49,884 nt of DNA from an uncultured Eubacteriales bacterium. Its GTDB lineage: Bacteria > Bacillota > Clostridia > Lachnospirales > Lachnospiraceae. The number at the start of each line of letters is the position of its first letter. Positions within the stretch are counted from its first letter, which is position 1. Below are positions 41,368 through 49,884 of the stretch, piece after piece. The stretch spans positions 1 through 49,884 of the forward strand of contig UQVN01000001.1 of NCBI GenBank assembly GCA_900544525.1, read 5' to 3'. A program made the translations under genes and the position numbers. The notes under the pieces are model-generated. The model did not search any database. It had not been told where the DNA came from and saw only the letters and a list, made by a program, of their open reading frames with translations.

Positions 41368-43098
41368 TTATTTGAATAATTCAATACGTCCTCCCACAGG
41401 ACAAGGAATTTCTTGAATTCCTGTCAAAAGCTGTTGTTCTTGTTTGAGAACATTTCCAAAACAATCCATAACGGTTACTTGTCTTTCTTCCTCTTTCTCC
41501 ATCTTTACAACAATACTCTTGACCTTTGTCCCATTTACAATAATCGTTTTTTCATATTCATTTCTAACAGAAACAACACGATTACCAGAATAACAAACAA
41601 TGACTTCTTTTGCTTCTTTATATCCTCGAACTTCTGGATATAAGTTGTGTGGCTCTTTTGCTTCAATTGGAGCTTCTTGTAACACATCTTTATGTTGTTT
41701 TGCGAATTTCATATAATTTTGAACCATACGTTTTTGTTCTTCTGTCATCCGATCCAGTCGTACAGAAAACTGCAATGTTCCAAATAAACAACTGATGATC
41801 TGAAGAGCTGCCTCTTCTGCCCGTTCCCCCTGATTCCACATCACCATGTCAGAATGAACCGCAGTGTTTCCACTTAATAATCTTAAATCGATAATTCCCA
41901 CACGATTGCTAATTCCAGAATTTGGACAGTCGCCAACTCTTAAAATATTTCCATATTGGCGAATCGTAGGTCCAATATAACGTTGTCGGAATTCAATTAA
42001 TACATCTTCTTTGATTGCTTTTAATGCTACCATTGTCTCTTGTAATAATAAATTCAGTGCTTCTTGGAGACAACTGCAATCCATCTTGTCATTTGATTTT
42101 GGAGTGGATTCTCTTTCATAAAATTCATCAATAAAGTCTAACTTTAATCCATCTAGATCCCATTCTTTGATTGCTGTTACATAAATATTTTTTAAATATT
42201 CTCGCACCTCTTGATATCGAATATCTAAAATTCCTGTTTTTTGTTCTTCATCCACTGCAATTAACTTATCATGGAATAAATTCCACATTTTAGAGTAATA
42301 ACCAACATAAGGAACACTAAACCAGAGAAGATATTTCATTCCCATCCCATGAACTTTTTGAACATGTTGTTTCATATCCTTTATTTTGCCTTCTGCTACT
42401 TTCCAATCCCCACAATAACCATAGCCTCGATTCGTATCATCTGTTTGCCATCCATCATCTACAATGACTGTTTCAAAGCCCATCTCCTTTGCAAGACGAC
42501 ATTCCTCTTCGATCTCCTCTGCAGTAAATTGTTGATGAAAAGAATACCAAAATGAATACATTGGTTCTTTTGCACTCTTAGGAATCATCGCCTCTTGTAA
42601 CTGACACTCCTCTTTCCACCAAGAGGTAACTCCTCGCAATGCTTCCTCATAGGCAACATCTCTTTCATCCATTAAAATTTTAATCTGATATTCTTTCTCC
42701 TCTAAAATACCCGCTTGAATTTCAATGACACATTTCATTGTTCCATCTTCTTCATGGACACCGAATTTCATCTTAACTTCTTTCTTTGTTTCAGAAACAG
42801 CAAAAGTTCCTCGATTTCTCCCCTCTTCATTAAAAAAGGCAATGACCGGCGCTGAAATGGAACTCATAACTCTATCGCCATAACTCCAATCGGCTCTAAG
42901 ACTTCGATCAAATTTACAAACTGGATGCCATCTTCCTGCAATATCGATTACTGGAAAATTCCATTCTGTTGTAATTACAACCTTTTCATCAATTGCTTTT
43001 AATGAAGGTTTCAAAGAAATGCTCATTTCTTTTCTTCCATCATCTAAATGTTTGCAAATATGCTCAATACTCCCTTGTCCATTCCACATTACTTTCAT
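41368..43098 (-). CDS. Short GH36 family glycosidase (alpha-galactosidase-like)
   Basis: A 576-residue protein of the short, atypical branch of GH36/clan GH-D. Motifs are YSFWYSFHQQFT, VIVDDGWQTDD, YLLWFSVPYVG, the expected nucleophile Asp321 in GLKLDFIDEF, and the expected acid/base Asp390 in RVGDCPNSGISNR. The N-terminal beta domain is small (about 1-175). The start at 43098 has GGAGG 7 bases upstream; a 27-codon extension has no support. No secretion signal is seen. It is the first gene of the AraC-linked locus, ahead of the binding protein. Substrate may be alpha-galactoside or alpha-N-acetylgalactosaminide; the sequence alone does not decide. Confidence 0.88.
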   Translation of the reverse strand: MKVMWNGQGSIEHICKHLDDGRKEMSISLKPSLKAIDEKVVITTEWNFPVIDIAGRWHPVCKFDRSLRADWSYGDRVMSSISAPVIAFFNEEGRNRGTFAVSETKKEVKMKFGVHEEDGTMKCVIEIQAGILEEKEYQIKILMDERDVAYEEALRGVTSWWKEECQLQEAMIPKSAKEPMYSFWYSFHQQFTAEEIEEECRLAKEMGFETVIVDDGWQTDDTNRGYGYCGDWKVAEGKIKDMKQHVQKVHGMGMKYLLWFSVPYVGYYSKMWNLFHDKLIAVDEEQKTGILDIRYQEVREYLKNIYVTAIKEWDLDGLKLDFIDEFYERESTPKSNDKMDCSCLQEALNLLLQETMVALKAIKEDVLIEFRQRYIGPTIRQYGNILRVGDCPNSGISNRVGIIDLRLLSGNTAVHSDMVMWNQGERAEEAALQIISCLFGTLQFSVRLDRMTEEQKRMVQNYMKFAKQHKDVLQEAPIEAKEPHNLYPEVRGYKEAKEVIVCYSGNRVVSVRNEYEKTIIVNGTKVKSIVVKMEKEEERQVTVMDCFGNVLKQEQQLLTGIQEIPCPVGGRIELFK

Positions 43099-43126
43099 TT
43101 CTCTACCTCCCAAATTATAAATTTCT

Positions 43127-43143
43127 AGTAAAAAAATTTTACT
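43127..43143. promoter_or_regulatory. Palindrome in the GH36/AraC divergent region
   Basis: AGTAAAA and TTTTACT flank a 3-base centre (17 bases in all), 29 bases upstream of the GH36 start. A minus-strand TATAAT at 43153-43158 lies beside it with no recognisable -35, as expected for an activator-dependent promoter. The core resembles the TTTACTA motif at the first sugar locus. Confidence 0.4.
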
Positions 43144-43179
43144 CCAAAGAAAATTATATCTGGTTCCTTTTTGCTTCAC

Positions 43180-43208
43180 TTGACATCTCTTTAAAATCCT
43201 CTTATGCT
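43180..43208 (+). promoter_or_regulatory. Promoter of the AraC-type regulator gene
   Basis: A perfect -35 TTGACA (43180-43185) and TATGCT (43203-43208) are separated by exactly 17 bases, 46 bases upstream of the regulator start. This is a strong constitutive-looking promoter divergent from the GH36 operon. Confidence 0.65.
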
Positions 43209-43253
43209 ATGAATAGAACAAACTTCACCAAACTATGCGAAATGAGGTCCAAC

Positions 43254-44123
43254 ATGAACACAAATATTTATTATGATGTTGTCGGTTTTCAATGTCTTGA
43301 TCACATTGAACATCAAACAAATGATTTATATCTTACAAGATGCGGTATTCAACATTGTCCAAGTACTCATAGTTGGGGACCCAAAATGCGCCCCCAGTAT
43401 CATATGCACTTTATACTAGACGGTGCTGGGTATTTTGAAATTGATAACCTACTATATCATTTAAAACGTGGTCAAATTTTTCTAATTCCTCCAAATACAG
43501 TCTCCCATTATTATGCAGAACCTTCTAACCCTTGGACATATGCTTTTATCAGCTTTCAAGGAAATAAAGCAGAACAATATGTTCGACAAGCTGGTTTTCA
43601 TAATAGCTATGTTCGCGACACCATTCTTTCACCAGAACAATTTTCTTCTCTTATTGAGGAAATGTTAAAAACACACCAACTCACAATTACCAATGAGTTA
43701 AAACGTGTTAGCCTATTATTTTCACTCTTTTCTCTCCTAACTGAGTCGAATAAAACGTCTCATGGCGTTCACCAAGAGCATGATTATTCTTCCGAAACGT
43801 ATTTTGAACACGCGCTCCAATATATTCAAATGAACTATATGCATCCAATCCATATTCAGGATATTGCTGATTATATCGGAATTACTCGTTCCTATCTGTT
43901 TCATATTTTTACGAAGAAGCTTCATTTATCTCCACAAAAATATTTGCTCAATTATCGAGTAGAAAAAGCAAAATATTTACTAGCTTCTACAAATCAATTG
44001 ATAAAGGACATTGCTTTCTCCGTTGGATACCCAGACTCCCTTGCTTTTTCTAGAATGTTTCGCAATGAAACTGGCATTTCTCCTTCTGAATTTCGAGAAA
44101 ACCTTTCTCAACATTTTGAATAG
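43254..44123 (+). CDS. AraC-family transcriptional regulator (sugar-responsive type)
   Basis: A 289-residue protein with an N-terminal cupin-like sensing domain (HMHFILDGAGYFEIDNLLYHLKRGQIFLIPPNTVSHYYAE, about residues 48-87). The C-terminal double helix-turn-helix domain spans about residues 185-285, with IQDIADYIGITRSYLFHIFTKKLHLSPQKYLLNYRVEKAKYLL and the family signature IAFSVGYPDSLAFSRMFRNETGISPSEFR. The start is at 43254, preceded by GAGG 6 bases away. Divergent placement next to the GH36/ABC operon suggests it activates that operon in response to an alpha-galactoside, as MsmR/RafR-type regulators do. The ligand is inferred. Confidence 0.94.
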   Translation: MNTNIYYDVVGFQCLDHIEHQTNDLYLTRCGIQHCPSTHSWGPKMRPQYHMHFILDGAGYFEIDNLLYHLKRGQIFLIPPNTVSHYYAEPSNPWTYAFISFQGNKAEQYVRQAGFHNSYVRDTILSPEQFSSLIEEMLKTHQLTITNELKRVSLLFSLFSLLTESNKTSHGVHQEHDYSSETYFEHALQYIQMNYMHPIHIQDIADYIGITRSYLFHIFTKKLHLSPQKYLLNYRVEKAKYLLASTNQLIKDIAFSVGYPDSLAFSRMFRNETGISPSEFRENLSQHFE

Positions 44124-44229
44124 CAAATATCTCTTTTTGATAGTATTCATTATACATTTTAAACAAAGGAAGCAAAATGGAAAAATGATAGATGGATATA
44201 GCAAAATGTCAAATCTTTCTATTCTACAA

Positions 44230-44258
44230 TTGACCAAACGTTTCTCTTGTGCTATACT
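44230..44258 (+). promoter_or_regulatory. Promoter of the MATE transporter leader
   Basis: TTGACC (44230-44235) and TATACT (44253-44258) are separated by exactly 17 bases. Transcription would start near 44265, leaving a leader of about 160 bases before the MATE start codon. The 106 bases between the AraC gene and this promoter show nothing notable. Confidence 0.68.
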
Positions 44259-44304
44259 TCACTTACAAAATTTTCTAAAATTCAAAAAAATATCACAAAT
44301 ACTC

Positions 44305-44387
44305 CCGTTTGCCACCGGGTAAACGGAAAAAAGTATCTGAACATATGCCCGTAGGTCTTTGGAGGTATGTGTTTAGGTACTTTTTTT
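44305..44387 (+). promoter_or_regulatory. Structured leader with terminator, candidate guanidine-IV (mepA motif) riboswitch
   Basis: Hairpin 1 (44305-44326) pairs CCGTTTGCC with GGTAAACGG (one G-U) around the loop ACCG. Hairpin 2 (44327-44387) is a long stem: its left arm from 44327 pairs, with several G-U pairs, with a right arm that runs into TTTTTTT, so it is a rho-independent terminator upstream of the gene. CGGG of hairpin 1 can pair with CCCG in the loop region of hairpin 2. The layout of promoter, small hairpin, loop-loop complementarity, terminator and MATE gene matches what is known of the guanidine-IV class. The assignment is from memory of that class and was not checked against a covariance model. 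Confidence 0.6.
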
Positions 44388-44427
44388 AGCTATATTAACT
44401 TTTATTAAATTAGGATGAGGTGTTACT

Positions 44428-45738
44428 ATGAAATCATTAAAACAAGAATTTTCCAAATATGTATGTTTTAACATTTTAGGAATGTTAGGTCTTTCCTTCT
44501 ACATTTTAGCAGATACTTATTTTATCTCTGCCAAATTAGGAAGTATTGGTCTCACTTCCTTAAATATTGCTATTCCTGTTTATAGCTTAATTAGTGCTCT
44601 TGGGATTATGATTGGAATTGGTGGTTCTACTCGGTATAGTATTTATCAATCACAACAACACCAAGAACGAGCAAACCAAATATTTACCTTCTCCATTTTA
44701 CTAGGAGTAATTCTTGGTATTTGTTTTCTTCTCATTGGTATCTTTTTCTCCACTCCTATTGCTTATATGCTCGGTGCAAGAGAAGAAATATTACCAAACA
44801 CGAGTATCTATTTAAAAACGATTATGAGCTTTGCTCCTTTTTTCCTTTTAAATAATATATTCATCGCCTATATTCGAAACGATTTTGCCCCAAGACTATC
44901 CATGATAGCAATGCTAACAGGAAGTTTTTCCAATATTATTTTAGACTATGTCTTTATGTTTCCTCTGAATATGGGAATGTTTGGTGCTGCCTTTGCAACA
45001 GGGCTTTCTCCTGTCATCAGCTTATTGATCTTGATAAGTCATTTTTTCAATCCAAAGCATCAACTCCATTTTCATTTTCAAAGAAACTGTATTTCCTTCC
45101 GCTCATTACAAAATATTATCTCCCTTGGAATTTCTTCCTTTATCAATGAATTTTCTTCGGGAATCGTTCTGATCATATTTAACCTATTGCTCCTAAAATA
45201 TACTGGAAATACTGGTGTTGCCGCTTATGGAATCGTTGCAAACCTTTCCTTAATTTCTGTTGCTGTATTTACAGGAATCGCACAGGGAAGCCAGCCACTG
45301 ATCAGCTCTTATTATGGAAAAGGAGATTCTCTTTCCGTGAGAAAGCTCTATTCCTTCTCTTATATCACTGGCCTTGTTCTTGGTATTTTCATTGTTCTTG
45401 GCGTTTATATCTTTACAGATCCACTTATCGCCATTTTTAACAGTGAGCAAGATGAACAACTTAGAACCCTTGCCTTTACTGGACTTCGCCTTTATTTCAT
45501 CGGCTTCTTTTTTGCTGGTAGTAACATTGTTTCTACCGCTTGGTTTAGTGCTGTAGAACAAGCAAAGAAAGCCTTTATTTTATCCTTTTTCCGAGGAGCG
45601 ATTGGTATTATCCCAGTGGTCATCCTTCTCTCCTCTGTCCTTCAGATGACAGGAATCTGGATCGCATTTCCAACAACGGAATTACTGTGTACGATTCTTT
45701 GCTTTTTCTTTTTATACCACTATAAAAAAAGTTTATAA
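44428..45738 (+). CDS. MATE-family multidrug/cation efflux transporter (MepA-like)
   Basis: A 436-residue membrane protein with about twelve transmembrane helices in two repeats. The MATE motif regions are GLSFYILADTYFISAKLGSIGLTSLNIAIPVYSL at the N terminus and AAYGIVANLSLISVAVFTGIAQGSQPLISSYYGKGD at about residues 272-307. MATE proteins exchange Na+ or H+ for organic cations. AGGATGAGG precedes the ATG at 44428. The gene sits behind a terminator-bearing leader that looks like a guanidine-IV riboswitch. If that is correct, guanidinium or a guanidine-like compound induces it and may be exported. Confidence 0.94.
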   Translation: MKSLKQEFSKYVCFNILGMLGLSFYILADTYFISAKLGSIGLTSLNIAIPVYSLISALGIMIGIGGSTRYSIYQSQQHQERANQIFTFSILLGVILGICFLLIGIFFSTPIAYMLGAREEILPNTSIYLKTIMSFAPFFLLNNIFIAYIRNDFAPRLSMIAMLTGSFSNIILDYVFMFPLNMGMFGAAFATGLSPVISLLILISHFFNPKHQLHFHFQRNCISFRSLQNIISLGISSFINEFSSGIVLIIFNLLLLKYTGNTGVAAYGIVANLSLISVAVFTGIAQGSQPLISSYYGKGDSLSVRKLYSFSYITGLVLGIFIVLGVYIFTDPLIAIFNSEQDEQLRTLAFTGLRLYFIGFFFAGSNIVSTAWFSAVEQAKKAFILSFFRGAIGIIPVVILLSSVLQMTGIWIAFPTTELLCTILCFFFLYHYKKSL

Positions 45739-45745
45739 AAAAATT

Positions 45746-45779
45746 AGCTCGCCATTTAAAAAAATGACGAGCTTTTTTC
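45746..45779. terminator. Bidirectional terminator between MATE and esterase genes
   Basis: AGCTCG-C-CATTT (45746-45757) pairs with AAATG-A-CGAGCT, followed by TTTTTT on the + strand; a T-run is also present on the minus strand. It separates the convergent genes. The remaining 140 bases before the esterase stop show nothing recognisable. Confidence 0.85.
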
Positions 45780-45919
45780 TGTATCATACAAAACTCTTTT
45801 CTCTCTATGATTTCATACAAAATAATCTCATTATTCGTTATATTACCTTAGCCTCAGTTTCTGAAACATCTTTTCTCAAAGAAATTGCGAACAATACCTT
45901 TTTTTATCCATAGATAACA

Positions 45920-47482
45920 TTAATGCTGGATTTGATCAGACATCTCCGCCATCATTGCCATAAGATCAAACTTTGGTGATGCCGCAATATGAAGCTGTAA
46001 TAAACGATCATCGAAATTGTGGCGAACTTCACATTCTCTATCAAATACCATCGTAGCTTCATCTCCCTCTTTTGACGCCTTCCACTCTGGAATTAAGTCA
46101 TGGTTTGGATTGCCTGTTCTTGCAAACTGTATGACAGCTTTAAACATCTGTTCTTCTAACTTATCGGACACTTCTGGAATGTTTGCCACTGGTACAAGTT
46201 CTGTATTATGGAATACAAATGGAATATCAGAGCAATGCCATGCTGTTTTATTATGCTGATATGGGAACTCTAATGCAAAGACGTAAGAATATGCCGTTCC
46301 TCCTGCCTTTGCAAACTCTTTTACAAATTGTTTTGCTGGACAACGGAAGATGGTATCTAAGGTCAATAAATCTGCTATATTTTTGTTTGGATACACTTTT
46401 TTAAATTCCTCGATCAACTCTTCTGTGCCCGCTCCAAATCTCTTGGTTAAAATCTCTTTTATGCCTTCTTCTGGTACTTCATCTTTAAAGAATGGAAGTG
46501 GAACCATCGCAAATTCTCCAAATACCGTTCCTACCATAAGTGGCACATGAATAGCTTCTTTACGAAATCCTACTTCTGTTCCTTCTCCTTTATAATAAGC
46601 GTTTGGTTTTGGTGTACAGCCAATATATTCTCCTTGCATTGCAAGAGCTGGACTCACTTTATTATAAGCATTTGCTAGTTCGTAATAAGGAATTGTTTCT
46701 AATCTTTCTACTTCATCTTCTTTTAATCCAAGTTCCTTTAATAATGCCAGAATGAGTGGAGTAGAATCTTTTGTAGAGTAGGTCATCAAATCTCCAGCCA
46801 CTCCACTCATAATGATTCCTTTTTGGAATAAACCGTCTGCTTTTGGCATCTGCAATAACGCACTAATCTTCATTCCACCGCCTGATTGTCCAAATACGGT
46901 TACATTTTCTGGATCTCCGCCAAACGCTTCAATGTTTTCTTTCACCCAAGAAAGCGCCGCAATTAAGTCCTCTTGTCCCGCATTAGCAGAATCCGCATAT
47001 TTTTCTCCATATTGAGAAAGATCCAAATATCCTAAAATATTCAAGCGATGGTTCACACTGACAACCACAACATCGCCATATTTGCTCATATTTTTTCCAT
47101 TATACGCTTTTTGTTCAATGGAACTTCCCATAGAAAACGCTCCACCATGAATCCAGACAAGAACTGGCTTTTTTGCCCCTCTTTCTAATGTCTGTGTCCA
47201 AATATTTAGATTCAAACAATTTTCATTTTGTGGCCAATAACGATGCGGTACTAATAATTCTCCTTGTGGGTTGTCTTGCTGTAACATTGGACATACAAAT
47301 CCATAAGAAGTTGCCTCTTTGACTCCTTCCCAAGGCTCCACTGCTACTGGTTGTTGGAAACGTTCCGCTTTTGCGTAAGGAATTCCTTTAAAAACATAGA
47401 TTCCTTCGCTTTGATATCCGCGGAGTTTTCCTTCTTTTACTTCTACTACTGGTAAATCGTCAAAATTAAATTGTTTTGCCAT
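45920..47482 (-). CDS. Type-B carboxylesterase
   Basis: A 520-residue alpha/beta-hydrolase of the carboxylesterase type-B (cholinesterase-like) family. Motifs are FKGIPYAKAERF, ENCLNLNIWTQ, the oxyanion loop WIHGGAFSMGS, the nucleophile Ser200 in VFGQSGGGMK (GESAGG in most relatives), and the probable triad partners Glu323 in FGEFAMVP and His416 in TAWHCSDIPFVF. The start is at 47482, with GGGAG 9 bases upstream; an upstream ATG at 47527 has no site. No signal peptide, so it is intracellular. It follows the GH3 gene by 93 bases and may remove acyl groups from oligosaccharides, though that is inference from context. Confidence 0.92.
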   Translation of the reverse strand: MAKQFNFDDLPVVEVKEGKLRGYQSEGIYVFKGIPYAKAERFQQPVAVEPWEGVKEATSYGFVCPMLQQDNPQGELLVPHRYWPQNENCLNLNIWTQTLERGAKKPVLVWIHGGAFSMGSSIEQKAYNGKNMSKYGDVVVVSVNHRLNILGYLDLSQYGEKYADSANAGQEDLIAALSWVKENIEAFGGDPENVTVFGQSGGGMKISALLQMPKADGLFQKGIIMSGVAGDLMTYSTKDSTPLILALLKELGLKEDEVERLETIPYYELANAYNKVSPALAMQGEYIGCTPKPNAYYKGEGTEVGFRKEAIHVPLMVGTVFGEFAMVPLPFFKDEVPEEGIKEILTKRFGAGTEELIEEFKKVYPNKNIADLLTLDTIFRCPAKQFVKEFAKAGGTAYSYVFALEFPYQHNKTAWHCSDIPFVFHNTELVPVANIPEVSDKLEEQMFKAVIQFARTGNPNHDLIPEWKASKEGDEATMVFDRECEVRHNFDDRLLQLHIAASPKFDLMAMMAEMSDQIQH

Positions 47483-47575
47483 TTTGCTTTTCTCCCATTT
47501 TCTTATGTCTTCCCATATCCCCAACATAGTAAAGACTTTTATTTCTATCTATTTTCCTTGCTCTCTATTTCTCTT

Positions 47576-49834
47576 TCATCGCTTATATCGTCTTGTTCTT
47601 TCATCGGAAATAACTCCTTCAAAATTCATACCATATCCAAAATCATAACGGTGACCTTCACTATCTTCATAACATTCCATATCAAATGCCACATCTTCGT
47701 CTTGATTTTCTACCGTTTCCATATCCATTGGCAACTGAATTGGCAGCAGTCCAATTGGATCAAATTTTCCAGTAACCACATCAAGTACGGCTTCTGGCTG
47801 CACACCATAATCAACTAACAGTGCATCTGCATATGGTTCTACTTCTGCCATAACCATTGGATTTTTTAAAGAAATGGATACAACTACTGGTTTTTCTCCC
47901 ATTTGTTCTTTTGTTCGAATTACCAAATCCAAATCTTCTTCATTGGCAGCCGTATTTTTCTTTCCTTTGTAGCTTCGGTTTGTAAAGTTTTCTAATGGAT
48001 CTCCTCCTGCAATACTAATCTCTCTTGCATTTTTTGCTTCATATGGACGATATTGCAACGTAATTGGCACGTATCCATTTCCTCCTTGTTCCCTGTCTTT
48101 TGGATCGTATCCTACGGATATCGGAGATTCAATCAGACAAAGAGCAAAATCTGCTTCTTCTGGTGTCGTAACCACTGTAAAATAGTTTGTTGCATAGCGT
48201 TTTCCAGCTGGTTCTACCTCTTCATCGTTTGTATAAGCACTCATAAAATTTAGATATGGACGAATATGACGATTTGGAATATATACCTTTAACCCTTCTT
48301 TTACTGGCAATATACTGTTTTTATTTTTTAATAAGGTAATCGATTTGAGCTGAGATTCATATCCTTTTTCTACAAATTCTTTACAACCAACCGTCTTTAA
48401 AGACTGTTCCAAGTCAAGATATGGATTCTCAAACAATCCTGTGCGGAAAATATTTAACAACAAACGATAAGCAGAGCGTTCAAATCGCTTACGCATAACA
48501 TCTTCTCCATATTTCGCACAGCCCATCTGATATGCTTCCAATACTGGTTCTACATCATTGTTCCCTCCAAATTGATCCACACCTGCTTCCAATGCCTTTA
48601 GGTGTCGTTCTCCCTCGCTAAGACCTTCTACACCCCAACATTTTCCAGCAAACTCTTCCTCTGTCTGACCGATATCATGCGTAATCTCCCAGTCCGTACA
48701 TACAACACCATCGTATCCTAGTTCTTCTCTTAACAAATCTTGAATCAAATATTTATTATAGGCATTTCCCACATTTTCCCCATATTTTTTATCAATTCCA
48801 TAAGAAACCGTATAATATGGCATAACAGCACTCGCTTTTTTCGTACCATCGTCTAATGAAAACGCCCCTTCTGTAAATGGTTTTAAATGTTCCACAAAAT
48901 TATTTCCTGGATAAACCGCATATTTTCCATAAGCATAATGGGCATCTCTTCCCGCTTCACAAGGTCCACCTCCTGGAAAGTGTTTGACCATTGTATTGAC
49001 ACTGTCTTTTCCCCAGCCATCTTTTGTTCCTTTTGTCGTTTGGAATCCATCACAATACGCTTTTGTCATCGCAATCGTCATATCCGTATGTTCTCCAAAC
49101 GTATCGGCAAACCGCATCCATCTTGGCTCCGTTGCTAAGTCAATCTGAGGAGAGAGTGCCGTTGTAATTCCTAATGCACGATATTCTTTTGAACCGATTT
49201 CTCCAAATTCTTTTACTGCATCCACATCAAATGCGGCAGTTAATCCAATTCCATTTGCCCATTTGGAAATCGGCTCACCTGTCACTCCCATATATTCTGC
49301 AGTAGAGCCTACCCCATGTCTTGGATCGGTACTATTGTTAATCGGAATTCCATATCCTGAACTTTCTGCTAATGCCTGTATGTTGTTATTCCAGCGAACT
49401 GCTGTTTCGGTATCCTCCAACTTCATAACAAGTACATGACGTACTCTATCCTTTACAATGAATTCCTTTTGCTGATCCGTTAAATCCCATGGATTTACTT
49501 TACTTTCATCAAAAGATTTTCCATCATATGTCCCTCCAAATACTTTCGCTAATTCTCCTTTTGCTGGAATGATTTGATGGGCACTATATAACATAAGACC
49601 TGCAATATCTTCAATCGAAAGACGAGCTGCCAAATCTCTTGCACGCTCTTCATAAGAAAGCCTCCAATCTTCATATGGTAACAGTTGTCCATTTCCTAAA
49701 AAGTCTTTAAATGCATATCCATCTACGGTAAGAACATTTACTTTACTGTTTGAAGCAATTCCTAACTCTGCTCCTCCTTCATTTTCAATCCTTTTATAAC
49801 CATCTTTTTCTTCTATTTTCCACTTTTGTAGCAT
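47576..49834 (-). CDS. GH3 beta-glycosidase (beta-glucosidase/beta-xylosidase type)
   Basis: A 752-residue retaining beta-glycosidase of family GH3. The first domain is a TIM barrel with INNSTDPRHGVGS, SPQIDLATEPRWMR, VKHFPGGGPCEAGRDAH, and the nucleophile Asp381 in GVVCTDWEITHD. The second alpha/beta sandwich domain begins near residue 490 (SITLLKNKNSILPV). The usual C-terminal fibronectin-like domain is short or absent. No signal peptide is present, so the substrate is imported first. It is upstream of the carboxylesterase on the same strand. The N terminus is complete, with GGGAG about 12 bases before the ATG. Glucosidase versus xylosidase activity cannot be settled from sequence. Confidence 0.93.
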   Translation of the reverse strand: MLQKWKIEEKDGYKRIENEGGAELGIASNSKVNVLTVDGYAFKDFLGNGQLLPYEDWRLSYEERARDLAARLSIEDIAGLMLYSAHQIIPAKGELAKVFGGTYDGKSFDESKVNPWDLTDQQKEFIVKDRVRHVLVMKLEDTETAVRWNNNIQALAESSGYGIPINNSTDPRHGVGSTAEYMGVTGEPISKWANGIGLTAAFDVDAVKEFGEIGSKEYRALGITTALSPQIDLATEPRWMRFADTFGEHTDMTIAMTKAYCDGFQTTKGTKDGWGKDSVNTMVKHFPGGGPCEAGRDAHYAYGKYAVYPGNNFVEHLKPFTEGAFSLDDGTKKASAVMPYYTVSYGIDKKYGENVGNAYNKYLIQDLLREELGYDGVVCTDWEITHDIGQTEEEFAGKCWGVEGLSEGERHLKALEAGVDQFGGNNDVEPVLEAYQMGCAKYGEDVMRKRFERSAYRLLLNIFRTGLFENPYLDLEQSLKTVGCKEFVEKGYESQLKSITLLKNKNSILPVKEGLKVYIPNRHIRPYLNFMSAYTNDEEVEPAGKRYATNYFTVVTTPEEADFALCLIESPISVGYDPKDREQGGNGYVPITLQYRPYEAKNAREISIAGGDPLENFTNRSYKGKKNTAANEEDLDLVIRTKEQMGEKPVVVSISLKNPMVMAEVEPYADALLVDYGVQPEAVLDVVTGKFDPIGLLPIQLPMDMETVENQDEDVAFDMECYEDSEGHRYDFGYGMNFEGVISDERTRRYKR

Positions 49835-49884
49835 TCTCTTTTACGCTCCCTCTTTATTCACTATAAATATTTTCTTTCTATTTC

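Noticed and set aside
42993..43253. N-terminal extension of the AraC-type regulator by 87 codons
   Set aside because: It would run through the GH36 coding start, the divergent promoter region and a perfect TTGACA-17-TATGCT promoter; the ATG at 43254 has a proper ribosome binding site.
1..49884. CRISPR arrays, tRNA/rRNA genes, insertion sequences or prophage
   Set aside because: No spaced direct repeats, cloverleaf-like or rRNA sequences, transposase or phage proteins were recognised on either strand.

Overview
The window is AT-rich and densely coded. It looks like a chromosomal segment of an anaerobic, saccharolytic low-GC Firmicute, most likely a Lachnospiraceae-type Clostridium. This is inferred from strong AGGAGG-type ribosome binding sites, several sugar-utilisation operons with MalFG-type ABC importers, anaerobic-pathway cobalamin genes and a cytoplasmic GH65 phosphorylase with beta-phosphoglucomutase. 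I saw no rRNA, tRNA, CRISPR array, insertion sequence or phage gene. 38 loci were called: 37 genes and one decayed GGDEF fragment.

Region 1 (1-13.86 kb): a cyclopropane fatty acid synthase gene on + converges on a long minus-strand sugar locus. Read in its own direction, that locus runs: binding protein, two permeases, internal hairpin, LacZ-type GH2, GH65 phosphorylase, EamA transporter, beta-phosphoglucomutase, then a LacI-type regulator with its own promoter and an M42 aminopeptidase. Imported oligosaccharide would be cut by GH2 and phosphorolysed by GH65. The resulting beta-glucose-1-phosphate would be turned into glucose-6-phosphate by the mutase.

Region 2 (14-24 kb, minus strand): a GGDEF remnant, then a tetrapyrrole/cobalamin operon. 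In transcription order it is sirC, hemL, cbiF, hemA, cbiH, a HemC-CobA-HemD triple fusion, cobS and cobT, closed by a strong terminator. It covers glutamate to ALA (hemA, hemL), hydroxymethylbilane to precorrin-2 and sirohydrochlorin, two ring methylations and nucleotide-loop assembly. hemB and several cbi genes are absent from the window.

Region 3 (24-36 kb): a + strand MoxR / DUF58 / membrane transglutaminase operon and upp. Then, on the minus strand, come rpiB, cbiG, a double-domain CobU and a nitrilase-family amidohydrolase that overlaps CobU (a second cobalamin cluster), followed by an aminopeptidase P-like gene and a stand-alone EutH.

Region 4 (36-43.3 kb): an alpha-galactoside locus on the minus strand. 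It has a short GH36, a second binding protein, a second permease pair closely related to that of region 1, a hairpin and a large GH36, all divergent from an AraC-type regulator. Region 5 (44-50 kb): a MATE transporter behind a structured leader that I interpret as a guanidine-IV (mepA motif) riboswitch, then a convergent type-B carboxylesterase and a GH3 glycosidase.

The points most worth a second look are the MATE leader, the HemC-CobA-HemD fusion, the tandem CobU with its translationally linked nitrilase, the paralogous ABC importers with near-identical permeases but divergent binding proteins, and operator-like TTTACTA palindromes at both sugar loci.
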